DNA from: Rheum nobile
Taxonomy: Eukaryota; Streptophyta; Magnoliopsida; Caryophyllales; Polygonaceae
Length of the DNA: 64,000 nt
NCBI GenBank assembly: GCA_027886185.1
Contig: WOAB01000040.1
Location: forward strand, 1-64,000
Direction: 5' to 3'
Shown: positions 11,697-22,502 of the stretch, one piece after another
Layout of the letters: every line of letters starts with the position of its first letter
How positions within the stretch are numbered: position 1 is the first letter of the stretch
The notes under the pieces: model-generated
Databases searched by the model: none
What the model saw: only the letters and a program-made list of their open reading frames with translations
What the model was told of the DNA's origin: nothing
Made by a program: the position numbers and the translations under genes

Positions 11697-14600
11697 TTAG
11701 GTCGAGAATAACTCGGGAAAATGCCTGAGCATATCTGACTCGGTTTCCCACGTCCCCCAAGTAACTTCTTCGGTCCCTGACTTGGACCACAACACTCGTA
11801 CCAACGGCACGATCTTGTTGCGCAAATGCTTCTCCCGACGCTCCAAAATGCGCACGGGCAACTCTTCATAAGTACCATTAGCTTGAATCTCAATGTCTTC
11901 ATAACTAAGCACATGAGACTCATCTGGTACATACTTTCTGAGTAAATATACGTGGAACACATTATGCACCGGGTGAGCCGATGGCGGCAACGCCAAGCGG
12001 TACGCTAGAGATCCTACTCTATCCAGAATCTCGAATGGTCCCACGTAGCGTGGGTTAAGCTTCCCACGCTTACCAAATCTGAAAACTCCTTTGGATGGCG
12101 ATACCTTGAAAAAACCCTTGTCACCGACCTCGAACTCGACAGTCCTGCGCTTCCGATTTGCATAGGACTTCTGTCGACTCTGAGCGGTCAACATCCTTTG
12201 TCTGATCAAAGCAATGTCTGAAGCCGTCCTTTCGACCAATTCTGGTCCAAGCAGAATTTTGTCGGCATTATCATCCCAACAAATCGGAGATCTGCATCTA
12301 CGACCATACCATGCTTCAAACGGAGCCATCTTGATTGTAGCATGCCAGCTATTGTTGTACGTGAACTCAATCAGACTCAAGCTGTCCTCCCAGCTAGTCG
12401 GACGATCGAGCACACAAGCTCTAAGCATACCCTCCAGAGTCTGGATGGTCCTTTCAGACTGGCCATCTGTCTGAGGATGAAAAGTTATACTGAACCTCAA
12501 CTCGGTTCCCATAGCCTTATGAAGTTCCTTCCAGAATCTTTACATGAAACGACCATCTCGGTCCGATACAATGGTCTTAGGAATGCCATGTAAGTGGACA
12601 ATCTCCTTCTGGTAAACTTCTGCTAACTTCTAGGTCTCCCATGTGGTCTTGATGGCTATGAAATGAGCGCTCTTCGTAAGCCTATCCACAATTACCCAGA
12701 TAGCATCTCTCTGACTTCGAGTCTTGGATAGCCCAGTAACGAAGTCCATGGAAATGTCCTCCCATTTCCATTCTGGTACGGGGAGAGGTAGCATCTCACC
12801 ACCTGGCCTGCGGTGTTCGATCTTGACCTTCTGGCAAGTTAAGCACTTTGCCACAAAGTCTGCTATGTCCCACTTCATGTTTGGTCACCAAAACTTCTTC
12901 CTGAGATCCTTGTACATCTTGCTAGAGCCAGGATGCACAGAGTAAGCAGATGAATGAGCTTCCCTCATCACCAACTGACGAAGACCTTCTGTGTCAGGCA
13001 CACAGATCCGATCCTGAAACCAAAGTGATCCATCATCCTGAACCACAAAACTGGGAGCTTTCCCATCCATCACTTCACTGCTTAACTTTACCAAGATGAT
13101 GTCATCGGCTTGCTTTTCTTTGATCTGATCCAGCAGTGTAGCCTGAATTTCCATCATACTCAGGTACCCTCTACGCTGGTCATATAAGACTTCAATGTCG
13201 CATGACTCTTGGTTTAGCTTGGTCTGAGCAGTAAGTAGAGCAACTACAGTCTCGTGCGTTGTCTTCCGGCTTAGTGCATCAGCTACCACATTAGCCTTGC
13301 CCGGATGATACAACAACTCCATGTCGTATTCATTGAGAAACTCTAGCCAGCGGCGTTGTCTCATATTTAGCTCCTTCTGAGTAAATATATACTTGAGACT
13401 TTTGTGGTCAGTGAAGACTTGGCATCTTATACCGTAGAGGTAATGCCTCCAAATCTTCATCGCAAAGACAACCGCTGCTAACTCAAGATCATGGGTCGGA
13501 TAGTTTTCTTCGTAAGTCTTGAGTTGCCTGGATGCATAAGCAATGACTCTGCCCCTTTGCATCAAAACACAACCAAGACCACACTTGGAAGCATCACTAT
13601 AGACCACATAATCGTCGTTCCCCTCTGGGAGTGCTAACACGGGTGCTGAGGTCAACCGTCGTTTCAACTCCTGGAAACTGACCTCGCACTTGTAATTCCA
13701 GACAAACTTCTTTTGGACTTTGCGGAGTAGATTGGTCGTAGGTAGAGCGATCTTTGAAAATCCTTCTACGAACCTTCTATAATACCCGGCAAGTACAAGA
13801 AAACTGCGCACCTCCTTCACATTCTGGGGCTGTGTCCACTTAGCCACCGCTTCAATCTTTTGGGGATCAACCATAACCCCATTTTTATTGATCACGTGGC
13901 CGAAGAAAGCCACTTCTTTCATCCAGAATTCACACTTGGACAGTTTAGCATAAAGCTGATGTTGTCTAAGGATTGACAAGGCAATCCGTAGATGTTTCTC
14001 GTGGACTTCTTCATTCGGAGAATAGATCAGAATGTCGTTGATGAAGACCACCACGAACTTATCCAAGTACTGGTGAAAACATCGGTTCATCAAATCCATA
14101 AAGACAGCTGGAGCATTTGTAAGCCCAAAAGGCATCACTACGAACTCGTAATGACTATATCTGGTCCTAAACGCAGTTCTAGGAATGTCCTGCTCACGAA
14201 TCCTAAGTTGGTGATATCCAGATCTCAAGTCGATCTTGGAGAAAACCTTTGTTCCCTGCAACTGGTCCAACAAGTCATCAATCCTAGGCAAAGGATACTT
14301 GTTCTTGATCGTCACCTTGTTCAACTCTCGGTAGTCGATACAAAGTCGGAACGATCCGTCCTTCTTTTTGACGAACAATACCGGAGCACCCCACGGCGAT
14401 GCACTCGGCCTGACTTAACATTTGTCAAGAAGATCTTCAAGTTGATTCTTCAATTCTTGCATCTCAGCTGGAGCCATCCGATACGGTGATTTGGAAATCG
14501 GCGCCGTACCAGGCTCGAGATCAATTGAAAACTCTACGTCACGGTTCGGGGGTAATCCAGGAATTTCTTTCGGAAAGACATCCGAAAACTCCCTAACTAC

Positions 14601-15137
14601 AGGAATATCAAGAACCTCAGGTCCATCCTTCGCAGGCGAATCCAAGTAGCAAAGGTACCCGACACATCCTTGTCGTAGTAGCTTAAATGCAGCCATCGCA
14701 TTGATCAGCTTGCCGTTATCAGCGTTATTTCGACCTTTGAACTTGCACACGAACTGGCCCCCGGATGACACCGTCACCGTTCTTGAACTGAAGTCGATCA
14801 CCGCCTTGTGACGCGTTAGCCAATCCATACCGAGGATAATATCGTATGGAGCCATGGCTATACAGATTAAATTTGCCTCGAATTTCTTACCCTGAATGGT
14901 AATCGGAAAGTCGGACAGATGCTTGGTTCCCACCAAACGTTCTCCATTAGGAAGATTAACGACGAAAGGTTCGCACGAATCGTTGCACACTAAATCTAAC
15001 TTGCTAACACAGCTATCCGAAATAAAGGAATGCGTAGCACCAGAATCAAATAGAATGCACACTGAAGTAGAGTGAAGGTATAAAGTACCTTGAGCAATTG
15101 GAGCATTGGGTCCATCTGCTTCACGCATCTCATACAA
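11697..15137 (-). pseudogene. Chromovirus pol, copy B (PR-RT-RH-IN-chromodomain)
   Basis: Same domain order as copy A. RT and RNase H form one open stretch of 497 codons (12885-14378), longer than in copy A. Lesions private to this copy are TGA at 12885-12887 (Trp lost), TAA at 14415-14417 (Tyr lost) and a stop at about 12540 (Ser TCA to TAA) in the integrase core. Lesions shared with copy A are the TAG at 12630-12632 in the integrase and the RT motif FIND (near 14035) in place of FIDD. It retains the 42 bp of integrase deleted from copy A. The chromodomain-like end (YEELPVRILERREK) matches copy A. Confidence 0.92.
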
Positions 15138-15140
15138 GCG

Positions 15141-16418
15141 TTATCCCTGACTTCCAGAAACAGCTAGGGCCTTTCCGCTGTTCTGAGCAGTCGTCTGGAC
15201 CGAAGGGCTAGGAGTCTCGGCAGGCTTGAATCTAGGTTGGTTGCTCTGATGAACTGACCCTTGCTGCGACTCTACTCCCTTCTGCTTCCCTTGCTTGCAG
15301 AACTTCTGCAGATGACCGTCACGTCCACACCCAAAGCACGACCTCTTCTCCTTCTGACACTCATTGCTCTTGTGCCCAGCCGTACCACAGTTATAACACT
15401 TAACTGAACTCATGGTCTGTCCTGACTGCTGAGTCGATCCTCCTTGCGTCATCTCCGTCTTAGCTCGGCCAGACTTGGCAAAGTTAGACGATGGCGCAGG
15501 GTGCTTAAAACCACCTCCCTGGTTCTAGTTCTGTATCGACTTCTGTCGGTTGCGCCTCTTGGTCGACTCCTCAAAAGTTACCTCCAGCTTATAGGCACAA
15601 TCAACCTACTGCTCCAAGGTAGAGCATGTGTGATGCACCATTAATGGCTTGATATCCGGACTCATCCACTCGTGGAAGTACCAGATCTTTTGGGCCTCGC
15701 TGGTAATCTCGGCAGTGGCGTATTGCAAAAGATGATTGAACTTAGACGCCAACTCGGTCACTCTCAGACCATCTGTCTGTGGGTACAAGAACTCTTTATG
15801 CTTCTCCTCTCTCATAGCACGAGAGAAAAAGCGATCAACCATCTTGGTCTTGAACATCGACCAAGTCAACACTGGACTCTCAGCCAAACCTGTGCTCTCC
15901 CACCACTCGCTAGCCTCCTCCTTCAGCTGAAGAGAAGCGATATGGACCTTCTCGGCCTCAGTACACTCCACATTCCGAAACAACCTCTCCATATGGGAGA
16001 ACCAATGAGTCACTGCCACTGGCTCCCCTTTCCCGTTATAGCAATCGGGCCTCATGGAAGTGATGGTCTTAAGAGCGCGACCATAGCTGTCTCTAGCCCT
16101 GACGGCAGTCTCTTGAATCACAGGGTTTCTGGGTTCCACAACATCAGGCATCGTTGGGTGAGTAGGCACTTCTTGCGCTTGAGGCGCACTGGGTCTCAAT
16201 ACATCCGTATTTGCCTGCATCACAATCCCGCGAATCGCCTCAACAGCTGCGGCGTCAAACAGCGCTGGCGTTTGGGTCTGATCCTGACCTTCACGCCTCT
16301 GCTGGACGCGAGACTCTGACTCGTGCTCATCCTGAACACCTCTTCCTGCTGGCCTGGGATTTTGACTAGTCCCAGCACCGGCTCGAGTCAAGTTCCTCGT
16401 GCTTCTTGGGTTCACCAT
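15141..16418 (-). pseudogene. Chromovirus gag, copy B
   Basis: The start MVNPRSTRNLTRAGAG at 16418 is intact and in frame here, unlike copy A, so this copy defines the gag N-terminus. Stops interrupt it at 15606-15608 (Tyr to TAG), 15525-15527 (Gln to TAG) and 15141-15143 (Gln to TAA at the gag-protease border). Both CCHC knuckles are complete (CGTAGHKSNEC and CFGCGRDGHLQKFC). Gag would form the nucleocapsid that packages the element RNA. Confidence 0.92.
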
Positions 16419-16708
16419 CTATTTACCGATCAAATTCCAAGCATTCAATACATTAATATTATGCAATATACTTATGCAATATACCAACGTAAATAAATTA
16501 CTCAGAATAGATCAACTTGGCATTTTATAGATGAACCTTCAAACTGTTACACAAGCTACACATAAGTCTATCATTCGAGCGTTAGGACAACATTGCTCGA
16601 AGATATAAGTGTTTCTCAGAGTACTTGCCGCAATACTGAAATATTACACAAAGTACAACTTGGAATACTAAGAAACGAAACTACTGCAATAGGCAACGCC
16701 AATCCTCC

Positions 16709-17620
16709 TCAAGGCGTTCCAAAATGTCTCCCATAAGACTGGCTACTCGTGCATGGTCTCTTCGGGTTAGGCTCACCATCGAGCTCTGGCGATGGGTTTC
16801 GCACCCTGCTTAACCCTGAAGCACATGGTCCTATCTCGGTCATCGTAAGGTATGGGTCGTCCATGACTGGTCCTCCTATTCCAGCCCTCCTCTGAGTACT
16901 GGCGATCAACTCATCCCACTGACTCTGTTGTTCTGTAGAGATTACCTTGCTCTGGCGGAGGATCTCCTGCAGCTCGGATTCCGACCTCCATCTTCTTGGA
17001 GTAGGGATAGGCTGAGATTCCCTGTCACTTCTCCTAATACCATACTCGGTATACAGTGCCTCCCAATCAGCTTCTGACATGGGTGCGTACTCTGGCACTG
17101 GTGACAATTCTGTACCGGGCTCCTGATTCTGCCCTCCTAGGTCCAACTCCGGGTCCTCTTCTAGATCATCCTCTATGGGATCCTCATCCTCGGGATCATC
17201 CTCGATGGGATCCTCATCCTCGGGATCATCCTCGATGGGATCCTCATCCTCGGAATCATCGTCCTCGACAGGATCTTGCTCAAGCATCTCCTCTTCCTCC
17301 TCCTCGTACTCGATCTCCTCTGGAATTGGTCCCAGCAGAAAGTCGTCTTGGTAAACCCCTTGTTCATACCTTGATAACTCATCTTCCTGCTCTCATTCAT
17401 GTACTTCCTCCACCCTTGGTGGCGGCACAGGTGCAGGTTCAGGAACCATAGCATCCCTATCTACAAGGACAACCGACTCGGGGAGAACGTGCTTGACGTC
17501 TTCGGGCGGGCTACTCGGGCCTCCAACCTCGAAACATCGCTGAGGTAACGGAAAATCTAGCATCGGCTGGTCCGACTTGGCGTCTTCCGACCCCCTACCA
17601 ATAGAAAAGCAGACACCCAT
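16709..17620 (-). pseudogene. Acidic leader ORF, copy B (nonsense mutant)
   Basis: Homologue of 8246-9082 starting MGVCFSIGRG at 17620. A Trp codon is now TGA at 17393-17395, splitting the frame into two open parts (17396-17620 and 16709-17287). The acidic repeat is six residues shorter than in copy A, and the C-terminus runs past the stop used in copy A because that codon differs. The N-terminal MGVCFS motif is conserved in both copies. Confidence 0.8.
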
Positions 17621-17809
17621 CCTATCGAACAATAAGGAAGGAATTAGTCTTTCTAGACATAGAAGCAAGCTTACTACATCAGACTATAAGGAAGACACGA
17701 CTATGAACGGTGTTTTTAAATTCTTTTCGGTATGAAAATTCAGAGCCCTTTTTAAAGCATTTTTGAAAACGGATAAATGGTTTATAAAAATTCCAAACCC
17801 GTTTTAAAA

Positions 17810-17827
17810 CCTTTGGCTCTGATACCA
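17810..17827 (-). other. Primer-binding site, copy B (tRNA-iMet type)
   Basis: Same 18 bases as in copy A, four bases from LTR 3. Confidence 0.93.
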
Positions 17828-17831
17828 CAAC

Positions 17832-20217
17832 TATAACACCCCCAAAACTTAACCCTTTTGGAAAGGTATTACCGCCAGTGACCCCAGTGTTCCTTACCGA
17901 GATCACCCAAGGCTTTACCGTTTAAATACAATTGATGAAATACAATTGATGCATAATGATCAAAGCATTCAATCCAAAACATTACATTGTCAAGGAACAA
18001 GAGTTACGGGATTACAACCCAATCCCGAATAGAATAATACATAGTTTAAACCAAACACAGCGGAAGTCTCATAAAACACCTTACAACCAAAGTCATTGTC
18101 CAAAAGATCTCAACCTGATTAAAGAAATAATTAAAACATTCAAAAACCATCGCCGACTCCATAGTCCTTCTAATCTTCTGGGCTACTTTCGATCTGATGT
18201 GCCGAATCGAACGGATGACACCAGCCAACCATGCAAGGGAAAATATTGGTTGGTTAGTCTAAATGAATAGACTAGCTAGGGTACAAAGCAGAATGGTTTG
18301 AAGCAGTCGTATTAGGTTAGACTCCTCGTCCCTCGAATAATAATCGAGTACGCTTGTCAACCACCATACTCCTACTGGAATAAACAAGAGGTATGCACAA
18401 GAGAAGATTCTGGAAGACTGAATCTTCACAGAAATCGACTCGAAAGAAGACTCTAATGGAAATGAGTCTTTAAGGAAGTATGACAATTCTGGAAAGTTAC
18501 AGAATCATACAACAATGATTTAAAACTGACTGAGATGCTTCAGTCAACGACCAACCTCACCGCCTTTCAGCGAATCCAGATCGGAAAGAAGACGTACTAC
18601 ATTCAAGTCAATACGAGTCTTCCTAGCGGCACTATCACCTAGCTGCCCTACTCGCTGATCGTTCATTAATTATGTGCGTCAAGGTAGCACTTATCTGATT
18701 ATGTTTCAAAAACACACATCACATTATAGACTTTTACATGTGTACCCCACCAATGGGACGACACATCTTAGTATACGTTTCGTCGAGAGTGACGTACACC
18801 GAAAGGTTTGTGACACCAGCTAAGTGTCCTGTCTCTACACACTTGTGAAAGAGACCGATCATGATCTTAGAATAGTACCAGATGGAGACGAGCCACCCCG
18901 ATACCAGATTATAAAGAAACGACTGGACAGAGTCCGAGTAACGTTCCTATTTAACAGTGCTAACTAAACAGTTACAGCACAACAACAGTTACAGGATAAA
19001 TCCACATAAAGGCCCGAAAGGCGATCACAGATAATAGCGTTGTTCTAACAGATATACAACCTATTATATGATTTTCAAAAGAGTTTATCAAAACCGTTTC
19101 CAGACAAACAGAGTATTCATTCCAAATTAATTACTCAGATAAACTACTGATAATTAATGTAAATATGGAACGAATGAGCAAGAGCGAACCGCCACTTGCC
19201 TTAATCCGCAGAATAGTCTAAAGACGACAACTGGATTCCGGGCTCGACACGGGTATAGCTCCGACAGCACAACAACCTTCGAGTCGACCCATAAAAGGAA
19301 CCCTAAGTTAGATCCGACATAAACAGTACGAATCTAAACACGGCGAAAGAACACGGAAGGAAAGATGCCACGACGACAACCAACCAAGCCAAAGCCACGA
19401 AGGCATTCTGGGCACTGGCGGCGGTCACTGTTCTTGGCGGCGGTCGCCGCATTCATCACGGCGGTCGCCGTGAAGAACACGGTCGACAGAGATGAGAGAA
19501 ATCTCACTAAAACAATGCGCGTTTCGACCCCTTTCCGCCTTGCTTGGTTTCTGACCTCCAAAGGCAACCACAAGGCTTCAAAAGAGCTGCTGGAAACACC
19601 ACCAAACAACACCGACGAAAGCTTCAGAATTTCCGGCGAAGGCACAACTCCGGCGAGAGGCAAATTTGGCAGAGGTTTGGTGCTTGGATGGCTCAAAACC
19701 TCTCTCCCAACACCTCCTTTTATAGCCAAAGCAACTGGAGCACGAAGAAGATGGGCCTACAGCTAGTTCGGCGCGGTCAGAGCTCACCGGCGACCATCGG
19801 ACAATGTCTGCTGGGTAATCACGGTGGGCGCCGTGATTTTGCCTATGGAGGGCGCCGTAATTACGGCGGTCGCCGTTCCTAGCTCTGGCGAGCCCAGAGT
19901 AGGAGACGACGGCTGGCACTTCGGGCCCAGCGACGGCGGGCGCCGTTACGGTATGGCAGTCGTCGTTTCTGCCTTTCCCGCCCATTCAGCTCTTGAACGA
20001 ACATGGCGTTAAACCGGGATAAAAATTATCGTACGCGAAGGACAATTAAAATCCGAGGCATGATGTTTGTATATTATTTCACTGAGAAAAATATTACAGA
20101 TACAGAGCACATTACAGAATGTCTCAAACTCCCTGTATTAAATCCGACGTACTCATCGGGTACTCGGGAAAATTCCAAAATTCCCAAAATAACCTTACAA
20201 AAATACGGGGTATCACA
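17832..20217 (-). repeat. Chromovirus LTR 3 (outer 5' LTR of copy B)
   Basis: It is 2386 bp long. Its inner terminus is TATAACACC instead of TGTAACACC, i.e. the element-sense terminal CA has become TA, while the outer terminus TATCACA is intact and followed by the TTCGC duplication. Palindromic GC-rich units recur at about 19418-19470 and 19822-19972. Confidence 0.94.
19418..19972. repeat. GC-rich palindrome cluster in LTR 3
   Basis: Eight units of the ACGGCGGNCGCCGT type, several with substitutions relative to LTR 1 (for example a TATGGAGGGCGCCGT unit). Positions correspond one to one with those in LTR 1. Confidence 0.88.
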
Positions 20218-20222
20218 TTCGC
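20218..20222. repeat. Target site duplication (right), TTCGC
   Basis: Second copy of the 5-bp duplication; see 763-767. Confidence 0.95.
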
Positions 20223-21669
20223 ACCATCGGCTTTTGTCCTTTTTGACGTCCGGTCGGTCGCTCTTTCGGGGCCATCTTACCTCTTTTCCATATTTGTCGA
20301 AACTCTTGATGAGCTCCGACATGGAAACGTTAAGGTTGTAAGATTGAACCCTAGGAGGAAACGTCGAACCGTCTCTCCGGTCTTGAGACCTATCTTGGAA
20401 AGAGTTTACCTGATTTTGCTCGCTTCGGTTACGAGGATAGGGATGATGGCGTCTGTCTCGACGGTTGTCGGAGGAGGATTTGCGATCGGATTGATCAAGT
20501 CTATGAGAGGCTTTTCGCGACTCACGGTCTTCTTCCAGTCGCACCTCGGCCATGGTTTTGTCCTGGACATCTTCGAAGCTTCTGCACGGGTACTTGGTGA
20601 ACTCGTTGTAGAGGTTGTTGTCTTTGATCAATCCTTGTCGGAAGGCTTCGATGGAGGTGGTGATGTCGCAATGGGGGATCGCGACTTTCTCCTTATTGTA
20701 CCTGTTAAGATAACTTCGGAGAGGTTCGTTATACCTTTGGGTGATCCGGTAGAGGTCGCTCGATTGTCTTTCGAGCCTCCGGCTGCTAGCGAATTGGCTT
20801 TTGAAAGAGTTGACCAGGTCTGCGAACGATGCAATCATTCCCTGAGGCAAACGCATAAACCAAGTTAGTGTGGGGCCCGCGAGGGTCGTGCCAAAGCTTT
20901 TGCACATGACAGCCTCGTGGCTCTCTCTTGGAACGGATGCAGTCATCAATTTTTGTTTATAGAGAGAAATGTGGTCATTTGGGTCGTTGGTGCCGTCGAA
21001 CGTCGCCATGGTGGGGAGATGGAACTTCTTTGGGATCTCAACCCTAGCAATTTCTCCGACAAACGGAGATTTTTCGAATCCGCCTGACGCTTCCTTCTCG
21101 ATCGGCTGTGGGACTCCGGGAATCCTAGCGATGCGATCGTCGAGCGTCTTCATGTGTTGGTTGAGCATCTGCTGGATGAGAGCTAGGATGTCGGGAGGAT
21201 TGGTAACCCATGGTTCGTCGATTCGGGTCCCTGCCGACCCGATTGGTGTGGAGAAAGTAACATTGTTAGTCGAAAATGGATTAGCCAAAGGAGTTTGAGA
21301 TATACCCTTTGTGTGTCCAGGTCATCGCACGCTCGGAGGGGTCAGTTCGACGCCATCCATATCGAGACGCGTCTGGACGCTACTGTGGATGGGCATGCGC
21401 CTAGATCCAGAAGCCATCGATTGTACCTGCGACTTAAGAGACTCATTTTCACGGGTTAGTTGCGCGATCTCGGCCTCGGATTGGGTGGATAAGGTAGCTA
21501 AGGCTTCGGTCTTTTGGCGTTGCTGGGCAAGTTCCTCTTGGAGGGCAGTCATTTTTTGGGCAAGCTCTTGGAACTGGGTTGGAGTAGGATTGTCGGTCGT
21601 GTTTCCTTGAGCTTGGGAGTTGTCTTCGAGACGTGGTTCCTCGGTGTTGGTAGGTGGGTTAATAGTCAT
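20218..21669 (-). pseudogene. Tat1 gag N-terminal part (split by the chromovirus array)
   Basis: The start MTINPPTNTEE at 21669 lies 34 bases downstream of the primer-binding site. An N-terminal coiled coil (FQELAQKMTALQEELAQQRQ, then heptad-like QLTRENESLKSQVQSM) precedes the retrotransposon gag core (IPKKFHLPTMATFDGTNDP, GPTLTWFMRLPQGMI, ESHEAVMCKSF). One Arg codon has become TGA at 21322-21324; otherwise the frame is open up to the insertion point at 20218. Tat2 encodes the same protein with the same layout (29812-31497). Confidence 0.9.
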
Positions 21670-21702
21670 GGTTGGGAGATTTCAAGATGGTGATCGCAAG
21701 TT

Positions 21703-21723
21703 GCCCCACGGTGGGCGCCAAAT
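21703..21723 (-). other. Tat1 primer-binding site
   Basis: Minus strand TGGCGCCCACCGTGGGGC directly follows the LTR; the same sequence occupies this position in Tat2. I do not assign the tRNA from memory. Confidence 0.85.
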
Positions 21724-22379
21724 TGTTTTGGGGAGAAAAGATCAAACGACCTAAATCGCCTTAGACGGGGTAACTAGTCGATCGGATTATAGATATCAAA
21801 CCAATCTAAATAGACAATCAACCAATAAAGAAGAAATACGAGAAAGCAAAGTGATTTTATTGATATATTAATGATTGAGCCGGATCAAAGTATAACTTAT
21901 CCTTGGAGGACAAGAGATCGGATCTGGTCTGACCGATGACTCTGGGTCTCGACCGGTGGGGATTGAGCGATGTTTCGAGGAGAGTAAGCTAGAATCAGTG
22001 TGTTCCTTTGTTTTTCTTCAGAGTAAATCAGCGGATGTGGTGTTGTAATCGTGTGTGTCTTTGCCTACCCGATCGAGGTCCATATATGGCAACTTTTCCC
22101 TTCCGACCGTTATCCATCGTTGGCAATATTTCGTGCTTTAATTCTGGGCGAGATCGTTGGGATTTTCCCTTAATTGCCGTCATAATCTGTGTGTTGATTG
22201 TTGTGGCCGTTACCTTCAATCAGGCATTTAATGCTCGAGCGAGATCCTCGGAGCTGGTCGGGTGCTACTCGTCTGTAGGGTGTCCGACGCTTCTTTCCGT
22301 TCTCTCTTGGACTTCGATTTCGTTTGGAACTGGGCCCAGCTTACTCGTCTGATTTCCTTGGAGGATGATGGGCCCAACA
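21724..22379 (-). repeat. Tat1 5' LTR
   Basis: It is 656 bp, running TGTTTTGGGG...GGCCCAACA on the plus strand, with the primer-binding site at its inner edge. In element sense it starts TGTTGGGCC, like the Tat2 LTRs (TGTTGGGCCTC), and ends CCAAAACA. The partner LTR is outside the window, so the target duplication cannot be checked; the outer flank is GAGAC. Confidence 0.85.
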
Positions 22380-22502
22380 GAGACCAATCTGATATAGTGT
22401 GGCAAACACTAAACCCATCAATGGCATGTGAAGCCAATATACTTCTGAGCAAGGGCTTTTGCAATGGTTCACTTGAAATATAAGATCATCCCAGGACCCT
22501 TC
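22380..22502. other. Unassigned junction sequence
   Basis: These 123 bases lie between the Tat1 LTR and the truncated OTU domain of E1. They do not continue the OTU reading and I recognise nothing in them. Confidence 0.5.

Larger units (their letters stand above)
768..20217 (-). mobile_element. Three-LTR tandem Tekay-like chromovirus (LTR-internal-LTR-internal-LTR)
   Basis: Three LTRs of about 2.4 kb (768-3151, 9294-11660, 17832-20217) alternate with two internal regions (3152-9293 and 11661-17831). Each internal region has its own polypurine tract, primer-binding site, acidic leader ORF, gag and pol in the order PR-RT-RH-IN-chromodomain, all on the minus strand. Only the outermost ends carry a target duplication (TTCGC); the middle LTR is joined directly to the primer-binding site of one copy and the polypurine tract of the other. 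This is the structure left by unequal LTR-LTR recombination of one insertion, not two insertions. The long LTRs, tRNA-iMet primer site and degenerate C-terminal chromodomain fit the Tekay/Del clade. Both copies are coding-dead. The array lies inside the gag of Tat1. Confidence 0.92.

Noticed and set aside
768..20217. Two independent, adjacent chromovirus insertions
   Set aside because: No duplication flanks LTR 2 and only the outer ends share TTCGC; one recombined insertion explains the structure.
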